Under the pieces are notes generated by a model that saw nothing but the letters and a program-made list of their open reading frames with translations, had not been told where the DNA came from and searched no databases. From contig JAJQCH010000028.1 of the NCBI GenBank assembly GCA_021202795.1, positions 1 through 32,582 on the forward strand: 32,582 bases of DNA, in the 5' to 3' direction. The position numbers and the translations under genes were made by a program. Positions 15,575-22,914 of the stretch are shown here, piece after piece (within the stretch, counting starts at the first letter, position 1; the number at the start of each line of letters is the position of its first letter). Source of the stretch: Oscillospiraceae bacterium. Lineage in GTDB: Bacteria; Bacillota; Clostridia; Oscillospirales; Oscillospiraceae.

Positions 15575-15899
15575 GTACCACGCCAAAAAGGTACAGGTTG
15601 ACGGCCTGACCTTTGACAGCCAGCGCGAGTATAAGCGCTGGCGGGAGCTGCAATGGATGGAGCAGCGGGAGGGGGCAATATCTGACCTGCAACGACAGGT
15701 GAGGTTTTGCCTCATCCCCGCCCAGCGGATAGACGGCAAACTGGTAGAGCGGGCGTGTAACTACGTGGCGGATTTTGTGTATACAACCTCTGACGGTACG
15801 GTAGTGGTGGAGGACTGCAAGGGTCACAGAACGCCAGAATATATTATCAAGCGCAAGCTGATGTTGTATGTACACAATATCAGGGTTTTAGAGACATAA
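15552..15899 (+). CDS. DUF1064 nuclease-like protein
   Basis: 115 residues, started at the internal ATG at 15552, where homology begins (MARSHGNKYHAKKVQVDGLT). The segment DSQREYKRWRELQWMEQREG matches the DUF1064 family. VADFVYTTSDGTVVVEDCKG supplies the D...ExK core of a PD-(D/E)XK nuclease, related to RecU-like and VRR enzymes. In phages it is thought to act as a junction-resolving or similar nuclease. It overlaps the ssb end by 23 bases. Confidence 0.85.
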   Translation: MARSHGNKYHAKKVQVDGLTFDSQREYKRWRELQWMEQREGAISDLQRQVRFCLIPAQRIDGKLVERACNYVADFVYTTSDGTVVVEDCKGHRTPEYIIKRKLMLYVHNIRVLET

Positions 15900-15912
15900 G
15901 GAGGATATAACG

Positions 15913-16680
15913 ATGGCACAGAGCTTTACGGCAATCCCGGCGGAGTATCTGGAGGAAATGGAGGAACTGACCGACGAAGAATACGGGCGGCTTATCCGCG
16001 CCCTCCAGCGGTACAGCATGACCGGCGAAGCGATAACGGCAGAAGGGAATGAACGCTTTTACGCGAAGCGGGTCATGGCCCAGGAAGACCGCTACCAGGC
16101 GAACTATTACGAAGCGGCTCAGAAGCGGGCAAATGCCGGGAAAAAAGGTGCCGCGTCCAGATGGAAAGCAGAGGAAAACTCGCCCGCAGAGGATAGCACC
16201 GCCATATCTGCCAATGGCAAAAATAGCACCGCCATATCTGCCAATGGCAAAAATGGCAATATAGAAACCGAAACCGAAACCGAAATAGAAACTGAAACCG
16301 AAACCGAAACTGATATTACCCCCCTAAAGCCCCCCAAGGGGGGCAAGCGGGGGGAGCGCGACGCGGACTTTGACCGTTTTTGGGCGGCCTATCCTCGCAA
16401 AGTGGGGAAAGAGGCAGCTCGAAAGGCATTTGCAAAGGCTGATGTCCCCATCGATACCCTCCTGACAGCGATAGCAGCCCAGAGGGCCAGCCCCCAATGG
16501 CGAAGAGATGACGGGCAATATATCCCCCAGCCTGCTACATGGCTTAATCAAGGCCGGTGGGAGGATGAAATCACTGCGCCGTCCACGCCAATACAGTCGG
16601 CGGGGCAACCTCCGACCACCAGCGCACGGGCGGAGCTGGAGCGGATGCAGAAGCTGCGTGAGCAGATACGGAGGGGGTAG
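15913..16680 (+). CDS. Replication protein, DUF6291 plus DnaD-like C-terminal region
   Basis: 255 residues with AAGGAGG upstream. The N-terminal ~85 residues (IPAEYLEEMEELTDEEYGRL, then AGKKGAASRW) are DUF6291, which opens many phage replication initiators. A low-complexity linker (~95-140) holds a doubled ISANGKN unit and a run of ET pairs. The C-terminal ~100 residues (FDRFWAAYPRKVGKEAARKAF ... YIPQPATWLNQGRWED) match the replication-initiator tail seen in DnaT/DnaD-like phage proteins. It is the best candidate for phage origin recognition and helicase loading. No helicase gene follows, so a host helicase is probably recruited. Confidence 0.8.
   Translation: MAQSFTAIPAEYLEEMEELTDEEYGRLIRALQRYSMTGEAITAEGNERFYAKRVMAQEDRYQANYYEAAQKRANAGKKGAASRWKAEENSPAEDSTAISANGKNSTAISANGKNGNIETETETEIETETETETDITPLKPPKGGKRGERDADFDRFWAAYPRKVGKEAARKAFAKADVPIDTLLTAIAAQRASPQWRRDDGQYIPQPATWLNQGRWEDEITAPSTPIQSAGQPPTTSARAELERMQKLREQIRRG
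16195..16254 (+). repeat. Two tandem 30-bp copies inside the replication gene
   Basis: Bases 16195-16224 are repeated exactly at 16225-16254 (unit begins AGCACCGCCATATCTGCCAA), coding for a doubled ten-residue unit containing ISANGKN. It is followed at ~16261-16313 by GAAACC/GAAACT hexamers coding for alternating E and T. The repeats lengthen the flexible linker. Iterons are often found inside phage initiator genes, so this could also mark the origin, but that is speculative. Confidence 0.7.
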
Positions 16681-16682
16681 AT

Positions 16683-17063
16683 ATGTCCAACAAGCGATAC
16701 CTGGATTACAACGGGGAGTGCCACACAATCGCAGAGTGGGGAGCTATCACGGGGATTAATGCCAACACGATAAGCAACCGTCTCCGTAGCGGCTGGAGCG
16801 TCAAGGACACGCTCACCACACCGTCAGGAGTAGTACCTGGAGGACGCAAAATAATCCCCTGCACCGGGTGCAAATACTGGAAACGCCTATATAGCGGATC
16901 CGGGTATGGTACGGGGATGTTTTGCTGTGACTATGCCAACTCTCGCGCCAATGCAGGACTTCCAGGGACGCGGGGCAAGAAGGTAGACGGGCGGTTAGTG
17001 TTCCCTCCGGCGGGGAAGGACTGCCCGTATTGGACATGGGAGGAAAAAACCGGGCAGGAATAA
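16683..17063 (+). CDS. Hypothetical protein with NUMOD-like HTH and cysteine-rich tail
   Basis: 126 residues with GGAGG upstream. The N-terminal MSNKRYLDYNGECHTIAEWG, then TGINANTISNRLRSGWSVKD, has the form of the small helix-turn-helix modules found in homing endonucleases and phage DNA-binding proteins. The C-terminal half has CTGCKYW, CCDYA and CPYW motifs suggesting bound metal. The stop codon lies inside the terminator hairpin shared with the opposite-strand unit. There is no nuclease motif, so a DNA-binding role is only inferred. Confidence 0.55.
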   Translation: MSNKRYLDYNGECHTIAEWGAITGINANTISNRLRSGWSVKDTLTTPSGVVPGGRKIIPCTGCKYWKRLYSGSGYGTGMFCCDYANSRANAGLPGTRGKKVDGRLVFPPAGKDCPYWTWEEKTGQE

Positions 17064-17073
17064 TTCTGCCCGG
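17044..17073 (-). terminator. Intrinsic terminator of the opposite-strand unit
   Basis: On the minus strand CCGGGCAG and CTGCCCGG form a perfect 8-bp stem (17050-17073) with an 8-base loop, followed by six T residues (bases 17049-17044). It ends transcripts coming from 18155-17084. On the plus strand it lacks a T-run and would work poorly, so rightward transcription may continue. Confidence 0.85.
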
Positions 17074-17083
17074 TGCTGTCGTG

Positions 17084-17308
17084 TTATATTTCCTGACCTG
17101 TGCCAACAGATTTTTTAGCGTGTGTTTCGCTCCAGCCGGTATATTCGCCGGTCTTCACACGGTGGTCTGGGTAAGGCTCCTGGTCATCTATCACCCAGTC
17201 ACGCCCTATTTTGCGAGCTGTCTGGAACCCTCCGCGCTGTGCCATTTGCCTGGCGGAAACAGGTTCCCGCCCGTGCTGTCTGGCATACTCAGCAAGTGAT
17301 ATTAGCAT
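17084..17308 (-). CDS. Small HTH DNA-binding protein (last gene of opposite-strand unit)
   Basis: 74 residues. The ATG at 17308 is preferred because GGAGG lies eight bases upstream; a GTG six codons earlier is the alternative. MLISLAEYARQHGREPVSAR, then QMAQRGGFQTARKIGRDWVI and PYPDHRVKTGEY, matches a common small helix-turn-helix/excisionase-like family. It overlaps the preceding gene by seven bases and is followed by the terminator. As the only regulator-like gene in a three-gene unit with its own promoter, it may repress that promoter. Confidence 0.75.
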   Translation of the reverse strand: MLISLAEYARQHGREPVSARQMAQRGGFQTARKIGRDWVIDDQEPYPDHRVKTGEYTGWSETHAKKSVGTGQEI

Positions 17309-17661
17309 GTGGGAGTCCTCCGCCACCGATCAGCGTCAGCTTGCAAGAGGCCGATAGTATAATCATCCATCCCTTGCGCTTGTGCGTCTGCTAGATATTG
17401 GATCGCCTGATCGTGCGCGTCTGCTATCGCATCGGCTATAGCTTGGGCGGACATGTGGCACCTGTTACGACATACGCATATAACATACGGATCGCGGGAT
17501 TGTGTCCAGCCGTTGCGGTCAATTGGGTGTGTCCATACATTCCCCGTCACCCTATCATACATAACCTCATTGGTGTATCCGCTGCCCCCGTCCCAGGTGG
17601 TCATGTCCTTGCTGGCCTCCTCCAGTCCTGTTATTTTTAATCCATGTGTATTAATTGCCAT
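17302..17661 (-). CDS. Hypothetical protein, opposite-strand unit gene 2
   Basis: 119 residues, started at the ATG at 17661, which has GGAGGG upstream. The N-terminal half (NTHGLKITGLEEASKDMTTW, then GYTNEVMYDRVTGNVWTH) looks like mixed beta structure with a CRNRCH cysteine pair. The C-terminal half (SAQAIADAIADAHDQAIQYL) is a long alanine-rich helix. No family is recognised. The leader between this gene and the previous one holds a compact four-way-junction RNA candidate. Confidence 0.6.
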   Translation of the reverse strand: MAINTHGLKITGLEEASKDMTTWDGGSGYTNEVMYDRVTGNVWTHPIDRNGWTQSRDPYVICVCRNRCHMSAQAIADAIADAHDQAIQYLADAQAQGMDDYTIGLLQADADRWRRTPTC

Positions 17662-17704
17662 CGTTATTCCCTCCAAAATTTGGGTTTTGTGTTTCCCCAT
17701 GAGC

Positions 17705-17757
17705 GCCGCCCCCGTGAGGGGGCATCGGACTTGCACCGATCACGCTGTGGCGTGGGC
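17705..17757 (-). ncRNA. Four-way-junction RNA candidate (three abutting hairpins)
   Basis: Read on the minus strand there are three hairpins with no base between them: CACGC-CACA-GCGTG (17754-17741), ATCGG-TGCAAGT-CCGAT (17740-17724) and GCCCCC-TCAC-GGGGGC (17723-17708). They are enclosed by GCC/GGC (17757-17755 with 17707-17705), which closes a perfect cloverleaf. Further CCCC/GGGG pairing is possible outside. The middle hairpin has a 5-bp stem and 7-base loop like a tRNA arm, but the zero-length junctions are not tRNA geometry. Confidence 0.5.
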
Positions 17758-17777
17758 CTTGCGGGGCTTATCTATCC

Positions 17778-18155
17778 TTACTTCAGGACACAAATAACAG
17801 TGCCATTAGGGATGATGTATTCGCCGGAGTCGGTGCCATATTCTACGCTGTGGCCACCGATGAGGTAGGTGTGAGACCCTGGATAATAGCAGTTTTGGAA
17901 CCCAAACATTTCTTTGTCCCGGATGTGATATTTCAAGCACTTTTTAACATCGGATTCTTCCGGGAACATCGGGAGACCGGTGCAGCACACACCATTGAGT
18001 TCCTCGTCTGTCCAATCGCCATCGTCCCAAACATAAGAGTTGTCACAGATATCACCGACGCGGTAGTCCTTGTTGCAAGTGCGAACCCAGTAAACGCTAT
18101 AATCGCCTTCCTCGACGATCTCCATAACCTTTTTAATCATTTCGCTGGTTGTCAT
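17778..18155 (-). CDS. Hypothetical protein, opposite-strand unit gene 1
   Basis: 125 residues with GGAG before the ATG. It begins MTTSEMIKKVMEIVEEGDYS and is acidic and aromatic-rich, with cysteines in RTCNKDY, DICDNSY, GVCCTG and KKCLKY and a late YLIGGHSVEYG. It is the first gene after a consensus promoter, so it should be strongly expressed, probably also in the lysogen. Small acidic proteins in such units are often accessory 'moron' products such as exclusion factors or anti-defence proteins. No family is recognised. Confidence 0.65.
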   Translation of the reverse strand: MTTSEMIKKVMEIVEEGDYSVYWVRTCNKDYRVGDICDNSYVWDDGDWTDEELNGVCCTGLPMFPEESDVKKCLKYHIRDKEMFGFQNCYYPGSHTYLIGGHSVEYGTDSGEYIIPNGTVICVLK

Positions 18156-18180
18156 CGTTATTATCTCCTTTTTTGTTTTA

Positions 18181-18192
18181 GGGGTTATCCCC
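18181..18192. promoter_or_regulatory. Palindrome near opposite-strand start site
   Basis: GGGGTTATCCCC is a 4+4 inverted repeat around TTAT. It lies between the -10 box (18206-18211) and the ribosome site of the first opposite-strand gene, just downstream of the expected transcription start. It is a possible operator for the HTH protein encoded at the end of the unit. Confidence 0.35.
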
Positions 18193-18205
18193 TCTTCATG
18201 GTTTT

Positions 18206-18234
18206 ATTATACACCCTTAAAGATGTAATGTCAA
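18206..18234 (-). promoter_or_regulatory. Consensus sigma-A promoter of opposite-strand unit
   Basis: On the minus strand TTGACA (18229-18234) and TATAAT (18206-18211) are both perfect consensus hexamers with a 17-base spacer. This is the strongest promoter visible in the window. It drives the three genes ending at the terminator at 17044-17073, independent of the rightward phage promoters. Confidence 0.9.
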
Positions 18235-18285
18235 TAGTTTTTTGAGATTTTTTTAAAAAATTTTTTGGAGGGCCGAAACTACTGG

Positions 18286-18322
18286 AAATACTGGTCAAAA
18301 ACCAGTCGAAATACTGTATAAT
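18286..18322 (+). promoter_or_regulatory. Rightward promoter and repeats before the structural block
   Basis: TATAAT at 18317-18322 has no good -35 box (closest GGTCAA). The upstream region has CTGGT-CAAAA-ACCAG as an inverted repeat (18291-18305) and repeated ACTGG/AAATACTG units. A weak -35 with repeats just upstream suggests an activator-dependent late promoter. Transcription would begin near 18328, at the GGGG that opens the leader structure. Confidence 0.5.
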
Positions 18323-18326
18323 ATAA

Positions 18327-18446
18327 GGGGCGTCCAGATAGGGCGACGGGCTACCAATCTTTTCCGCTCGCACTGTTGCTTCTTGCTTTCCTTTCGTTGT
18401 GATTTTCTCCTCCCGTCTGATGGCCGTTCAAATCGGCCAGCGCCCC
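18327..18446 (+). ncRNA. Structured leader RNA with tRNA T-arm-like hairpin
   Basis: GGGGCGT (18327-18333) pairs with GCGCCCC (18440-18446) as a 7-bp closing stem including one G-U. GACGGG (18345-18350) pairs with CCCGTC (18412-18417). GGCCG-TTCAAAT-CGGCC (18422-18438) has the exact stem length, loop length and loop sequence of a tRNA T-arm. The 120-base size and lack of a normal D or anticodon arm argue against a functional tRNA. The 5' end coincides with the predicted transcription start, and the 3' end lies 14 bases before the next ribosome site, so it may be a regulatory leader. Confidence 0.5.
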
Positions 18447-18469
18447 CGAAAATAAAAATGGAGCTAAAA

Positions 18470-19657
18470 ATGGAAATAATCAAACGCAAATTAATCGATA
18501 TACGCCCTTACCCAAACAATCCCCGCGTAAATGACAGCGCGGTGGACGCAGTGGCGGAGAGCATCCGGCAATGCACATATATCTCCCCGATAATCATCGA
18601 TGAGGACGGCGTAATCCTCGCGGGCCACACGCGGTACAAGGCCCTGCAAAAACTGGGCGAGACCGAGGCGGAGGTCGTAGTCAAGGCCGGGCTGACCGAG
18701 GAGCAGAAACGGAAATACCGGCTGCTGGATAATAAGACCGGCGAACTTGCGGACTGGGACTCCGACCTGTTAGAGCAAGAGTTAGCCGGCTTAGATTTTG
18801 GCGATTTGGAACTTGACTGGGGGATTGACTTGGACGATGAACCCACAGAAGCAGTCGAGGATGATTACGACGCTGAACCGCCAGAAGAACCACGGGCAAA
18901 GATGGGTGACATCTATCAGCTTGGCAGACATCGGTTGATGTGCGGGGATAGCACAAACGCAGAGGATGTTAAAAAGCTGGTAGGGGGGGTGGCTGTGGAC
19001 ATGCTTCTTACAGACCCGCCTTACAATGTTGCCTTGGGTAACGGCGGCAGTAAAGACGATGCCAGAAAGAGACATAGACGCACTGATGGCTTGGTGATTG
19101 CAAACGATAGTATGCCGCCAGAGGAGTTTCGGAAATTCCTCCAGACAGCGTTTGAGAATGCAAAGAGCGTGATGAAATCGGGAGCGGCATTTTATATCTG
19201 GCATGCAGATAACGAATCATATAATTTCCGTGGTGCTTTGGCAGACGCAGGATTCCAACTGCGGCAGACGCTAATCTGGCTCAAGCAGAGTTTCACGCTT
19301 GGGCGGCAGGATTATCAATGGATTCACGAGCCTTGCCTGTATGGATGGAATGATGGGAGTCACGTTTGGTACTCTGACAGAAAGCAAAGCACGGTTCTGA
19401 AATTTGACAGACCGACAGTGAGCAAAGAACACCCAACGATGAAGCCTGTTGCACTGTTCGATTACCAGATGCGGAATAGCACAAAAGGCGGTGACATCGT
19501 GCTTGACCTGTTTGGCGGTTCTGGCACGACAATCATAGCGGCAGAGCAGAATGGACGCACAGGATATGTTATGGAATACGACCCACGTTATGTGGACGTA
19601 ATCATAGACCGCTATGAGAAATTCACCAACCAAAAGGCGGTAAAGATAGGGAGCTGA
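18470..19657 (+). CDS. ParB-like nuclease domain fused to DNA methyltransferase
   Basis: 395 residues from the ATG at 18470 (GGAG seven bases upstream; earlier in-frame starts lack one). The N-terminal ~100 residues are a ParB/sulfiredoxin-like domain (IRPYPNNPRVNDSAVDAVAE, then ILAGHTRYKALQKLGE). An acidic linker leads to a beta-class methyltransferase: motif IV TDPPYNV at ~183, C-terminal KPVALFDYQM, and the AdoMet loop LDLFGGSGTT at ~345. DPPY favours N6-adenine as product. It opens the structural block just before the terminases, a common place for such genes. Likely roles are protection from restriction and marking DNA for packaging. Confidence 0.9.
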   Translation: MEIIKRKLIDIRPYPNNPRVNDSAVDAVAESIRQCTYISPIIIDEDGVILAGHTRYKALQKLGETEAEVVVKAGLTEEQKRKYRLLDNKTGELADWDSDLLEQELAGLDFGDLELDWGIDLDDEPTEAVEDDYDAEPPEEPRAKMGDIYQLGRHRLMCGDSTNAEDVKKLVGGVAVDMLLTDPPYNVALGNGGSKDDARKRHRRTDGLVIANDSMPPEEFRKFLQTAFENAKSVMKSGAAFYIWHADNESYNFRGALADAGFQLRQTLIWLKQSFTLGRQDYQWIHEPCLYGWNDGSHVWYSDRKQSTVLKFDRPTVSKEHPTMKPVALFDYQMRNSTKGGDIVLDLFGGSGTTIIAAEQNGRTGYVMEYDPRYVDVIIDRYEKFTNQKAVKIGS

Positions 19658-19661
19658 TGGA

Positions 19662-20009
19662 ATGGCGCGACCGCGAAAAGAGATTGATAAAAAACAATTT
19701 GAAAACCTGTGCGGTCTGCAATGCACGAAAGAGGAAATCTGCTATTTCTTTGATGTGACGGACAAGACCCTTGAGAACTGGTGCAGACGAACGTATAAAG
19801 CAGGTTTTTCCGAAGTATTTGGAATAAAAAGGGGTTCTGGGCGAATTTCGCTCAGACGGTCACAATTCAGACTGGCAGAAAAGAACGCCACGATGGCTAT
19901 CTGGCTTGGCAAACAGTACCTTGGACAGCGTGATTTGCCAGAGGAAAATATCGACATGGAGGATAGTGACGCATATTTTGAAGCGGCGGAAATGGAGGGG
20001 AAAGAATGA
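19662..20009 (+). CDS. terS: Terminase small subunit
   Basis: 115 residues. MARPRKEIDKKQFENLCGLQ, then CTKEEICYFFDVTDKTLENW, is the helix-turn-helix of phage small terminases. The middle is helical (SLRRSQFRLAEKNATMAIWL), and GKQYLGQRDLPEE matches the usual C-terminal segment. The protein should bind the pac or cos site and recruit the large subunit encoded just downstream. A short gene of unknown role separates the two. Confidence 0.85.
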   Translation: MARPRKEIDKKQFENLCGLQCTKEEICYFFDVTDKTLENWCRRTYKAGFSEVFGIKRGSGRISLRRSQFRLAEKNATMAIWLGKQYLGQRDLPEENIDMEDSDAYFEAAEMEGKE

Positions 20010-20245
20010 GGCTGATTGACGCTGACGCATTATGGGAGAAAGTTGAAAATGCAGAATGGGAAGTCAATGCGGATAGAGACATGGTAGAAGACCTGATTGT
20101 AAACGCTCCTAATGCTGGAGGCTTCGATGTTCGGATGGAAACGGAAAAAGACAAGATGGAACGTGAAGCATTTGAACAGTTTATGAAAAAGATAGAAGCG
20201 GCAAAGAAAATCAGTGGCATGGAAGTAAAAAGGGTTGTTGTATGA
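20006..20245 (+). CDS. Small phage protein between terminase genes
   Basis: 79 residues, overlapping both neighbours by four bases (ATGA). It begins MRLIDADALWEKVENAEWEV, a start shared by many small phage proteins, and has a charged helical C-terminus (EREAFEQFMKKIEAAKKISG). No function is recognised. The tight overlaps imply translational coupling with the terminase. Confidence 0.65.
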   Translation: MRLIDADALWEKVENAEWEVNADRDMVEDLIVNAPNAGGFDVRMETEKDKMEREAFEQFMKKIEAAKKISGMEVKRVVV

Positions 20246-21504
20246 AAACCTCAACAATTAATCCCGTTTTTTCCGACAAACACAAAGCCTACATATCCCG
20301 CGCTGAATCCGCCACTGTATCAGTCGCAGAGGGCGCAGTAAGGGCAGGAAAGACGATTGACAATGTTCTGGCGTTTGCAAAGGAAATCAACCGAGGAACG
20401 CCAGACAGAATCCATCTTGCGACAGGTTCAACCTCTGCCAATGCAAAGCTGAACATCGGAGACGCAAACGGATTTGGTTTAGAGTACATCTTCCGTGGGC
20501 GGTGCAAGTGGACAAAGTACCGAGGGAATGAAGCACTGGTAATCAATATCCGTAACCGACAGTATATCGTGATATTCGCAGGCGGCGGCAAGGCAGACAG
20601 CAACAAGCGCATCCGTGGTAACAGCTACGGGATGTGGATTGCAACGGAAATCAACCTCCACCACGAGAATATGGTGCAGGAGGCATTTAACCGTCAGCTC
20701 GCGGCCAAAAACCGCAAAATATTTTGGGATTTAAACCCGTCGTCCCCAGCGAGCTGGATATATAAAAATTATATCGATAGATTCCCGGAGCAGTTTGGGG
20801 CGCGCTATAATTACGAGCATTTTACTATCTCCGATAACGCCGTAATATCCGAGGAGCGGCTAAAGGAGATTGAGGCGCAATATACGCCCGGCTCCATTTG
20901 GTATAGACGGGATATTCTGGGCGAGCGATGTAATGCTGAGGGGCTTGTCTATCCCATGTATGATAATACGGTGCCGACGGAGGAGCGGGAGTATGAGCAA
21001 TATTATATATCCGTAGACTTTGGCGTGCAAAATCCGACAGCTATGTTGCTATGGGGCTTGTGCAATGGCGTGTGGTATCTAGTGCGGGAGTATTATCACA
21101 GCGGACGCGAGACCAACGACCAGCGGACAGTCGGGCAATACTATGACGCGCTGGACGAGCTTGCGGACGGACTGCCGATAAAAAGCGTAATAATCGACCC
21201 GTCAGCCGCGCCGTTAGTATCTGAGATCAACAGCCGCCGGAAATACAAGGTCTGGAAGGGGAAAAATAATGTAATCAGCGGCATCCAGCACACGGCGCAA
21301 TGCCTGAGCGATAAGACGATAATGATTAACGACTGCTGCGAGCGGACGCTGGCAGAGTTTGGGCTATACAGATGGGATGATGACGCCACAGAGGATAAGG
21401 TCATCAAGGAGGACGATCACAGCATGGACGCAATACGGTATTTTGTGGAGACCGTGGGCGTCTGGCGGAAAAAACAAGCCCGGCCAGTGCCGTGGCTGCT
21501 ATGA
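20242..21504 (+). CDS. terL: Terminase large subunit (PBSX-type)
   Basis: 420 residues. The ATPase domain has an atypical Walker A, EGAVRAGKTIDN (~30-41), and the Walker B/adaptor region GMWIATEINLHHENMVQEAF. The RNase H-like nuclease domain begins at ~250 with YISVDFGVQNPTAMLLW (first acidic residue), continues with KSVIIDPSAAPLVSEI, and has the last acids in DDHSMDAIRYF. Order and spacing fit the PBSX/Terminase_3 family. It powers DNA packaging and cuts the concatemer. The gene is complete. Confidence 0.93.
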   Translation: MKTSTINPVFSDKHKAYISRAESATVSVAEGAVRAGKTIDNVLAFAKEINRGTPDRIHLATGSTSANAKLNIGDANGFGLEYIFRGRCKWTKYRGNEALVINIRNRQYIVIFAGGGKADSNKRIRGNSYGMWIATEINLHHENMVQEAFNRQLAAKNRKIFWDLNPSSPASWIYKNYIDRFPEQFGARYNYEHFTISDNAVISEERLKEIEAQYTPGSIWYRRDILGERCNAEGLVYPMYDNTVPTEEREYEQYYISVDFGVQNPTAMLLWGLCNGVWYLVREYYHSGRETNDQRTVGQYYDALDELADGLPIKSVIIDPSAAPLVSEINSRRKYKVWKGKNNVISGIQHTAQCLSDKTIMINDCCERTLAEFGLYRWDDDATEDKVIKEDDHSMDAIRYFVETVGVWRKKQARPVPWLL

Positions 21505-21513
21505 GGTGAGAGC

Positions 21514-22914
21514 ATGAGGACATATCAAGATTTGGAGGCGCTGGGGGAAAATGAGGCCTCCCGCATGAGCTTTATACGGGCGTTTGCGGCAGAGCATTGC
21601 GGGACGCCGGAATACCGGGTGGCAATGGACGCGGAGGAATACTACGCAAAACGAAACGTCACCATCCTGAAATACGAAAAGATCGTGATGAATGCCATGG
21701 GCCAGGCCGTGCCTGATGTGTGGAGCAGCAACTACAAGCTGACGCACGGATTTTTCCGCCAGTTTGTACTCCAGCAGGTGCAGTATGTGCTTTCCAACGG
21801 CGTTGTGTTCCAGGATGACGCCACGAAACCAAAATTGGGGGCGGATTTTGATAACAAGCTCCAGACGCTCGCTAAAAAGGCAATGGTCGACGGCGTGGCA
21901 TTTGGATTTTGGAATTATGACCATTTGGATGTCTTTAGTTTTGTGGGGACGCCGAAGGAGCCGGGGTTTGCGCCGCTGTACGACCAGGACACGGGTCTCC
22001 TGCGGGCGGGTGTGAGATACTGGCAGCCCACGGCAGAGACAAAGCGATGGACGCTGTACGAGCAGGACGGCTATACCGATTACATCGAGCGGCAGGGTGA
22101 CAATATGCAGCCGATGGCGGACAAGCGGCCATACATGACAACGGTCACGGCGACGGAGGCGGGCGGCATCGAGGAGATACAGGGGGCCAATTATCCCGGT
22201 TTCCCGATTATCCCTATATACGCCAACGATTTGCGAGAGTCTGAGATTGTCGGCATCCGCCCATCAATAGACTGCTATGATTTTGTCATGTCCGGCATGG
22301 CCAACAATATCGACGAGACCAGCGTGTTTTACTGGACGCTCCAGCAGACCGGCGGCATGGACGACGCCGATTTAGTCCAGTTTGTAGCTCGAATGAAACA
22401 GCTGCACGCCGTCGTTTTGGGGCCGGACGTGTCCGCAGAGGCGCACACGCTGTCAATCCCGGTCGAGGCAAACAAGGTGCTACTGGACTACCTTAAGGAC
22501 GACATGTATGAGAATTTCATGCTCATGAATCCGTCCCAGGTCTTGAGCGGGAACCTGACGGCCACGGCTATCCGCATGGCCTATCAGCAACAGGACGACA
22601 AATGCGGCGATTTTGAATACTGCATCCGGGATTTTATCACAAAGCTTTTCCGCCTCCTGGGAATCGACGATGAACCGTCGTTTAAATGGAATCGGGTGGC
22701 GAACTACCAGGATGAGACTAATATGGTCATGACGGCCTCCAGCTATCTGGACGATGAGGCGGTGCTTAACCATCTGCCGTGGTTGACGCCGGAGGAAGTG
22801 GACGATATACTCAAGCGCAAGGATAATGATACAGTTGGCCGGATAGCCTCGCTGGAGCAGCAGCTTGCCAAGAAAAACATGGAGGATATAGACGCCGAGG
22901 AGCCTGAAGAGTGA
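21514..22914 (+). CDS. Portal protein (SPP1 gp6-like)
   Basis: 466 residues with GAGGTGAGAGC before the ATG. Features of SPP1-type portals include an N-terminal RNVTILKYEKIVMNAMGQ segment, DNKLQTLAKKAMVDGVAFGF, FPIIPIYANDLRESEIVGIR and IDCYDFVMSGMANNIDETS, with the C-terminal RMAYQQQDDKCGDFEYCIRD crown helices and an acidic tail. It forms the dodecameric ring at the head vertex through which DNA passes. It follows the terminase as expected. Confidence 0.9.
   Translation: MRTYQDLEALGENEASRMSFIRAFAAEHCGTPEYRVAMDAEEYYAKRNVTILKYEKIVMNAMGQAVPDVWSSNYKLTHGFFRQFVLQQVQYVLSNGVVFQDDATKPKLGADFDNKLQTLAKKAMVDGVAFGFWNYDHLDVFSFVGTPKEPGFAPLYDQDTGLLRAGVRYWQPTAETKRWTLYEQDGYTDYIERQGDNMQPMADKRPYMTTVTATEAGGIEEIQGANYPGFPIIPIYANDLRESEIVGIRPSIDCYDFVMSGMANNIDETSVFYWTLQQTGGMDDADLVQFVARMKQLHAVVLGPDVSAEAHTLSIPVEANKVLLDYLKDDMYENFMLMNPSQVLSGNLTATAIRMAYQQQDDKCGDFEYCIRDFITKLFRLLGIDDEPSFKWNRVANYQDETNMVMTASSYLDDEAVLNHLPWLTPEEVDDILKRKDNDTVGRIASLEQQLAKKNMEDIDAEEPEE

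Noticed and set aside
18327-18446. Functional tRNA gene
   Set aside because: Acceptor-like and T-arm-like pairings exist, but the element is 120 bases, and no proper D-arm or anticodon arm can be drawn. It is kept as a leader RNA candidate instead.
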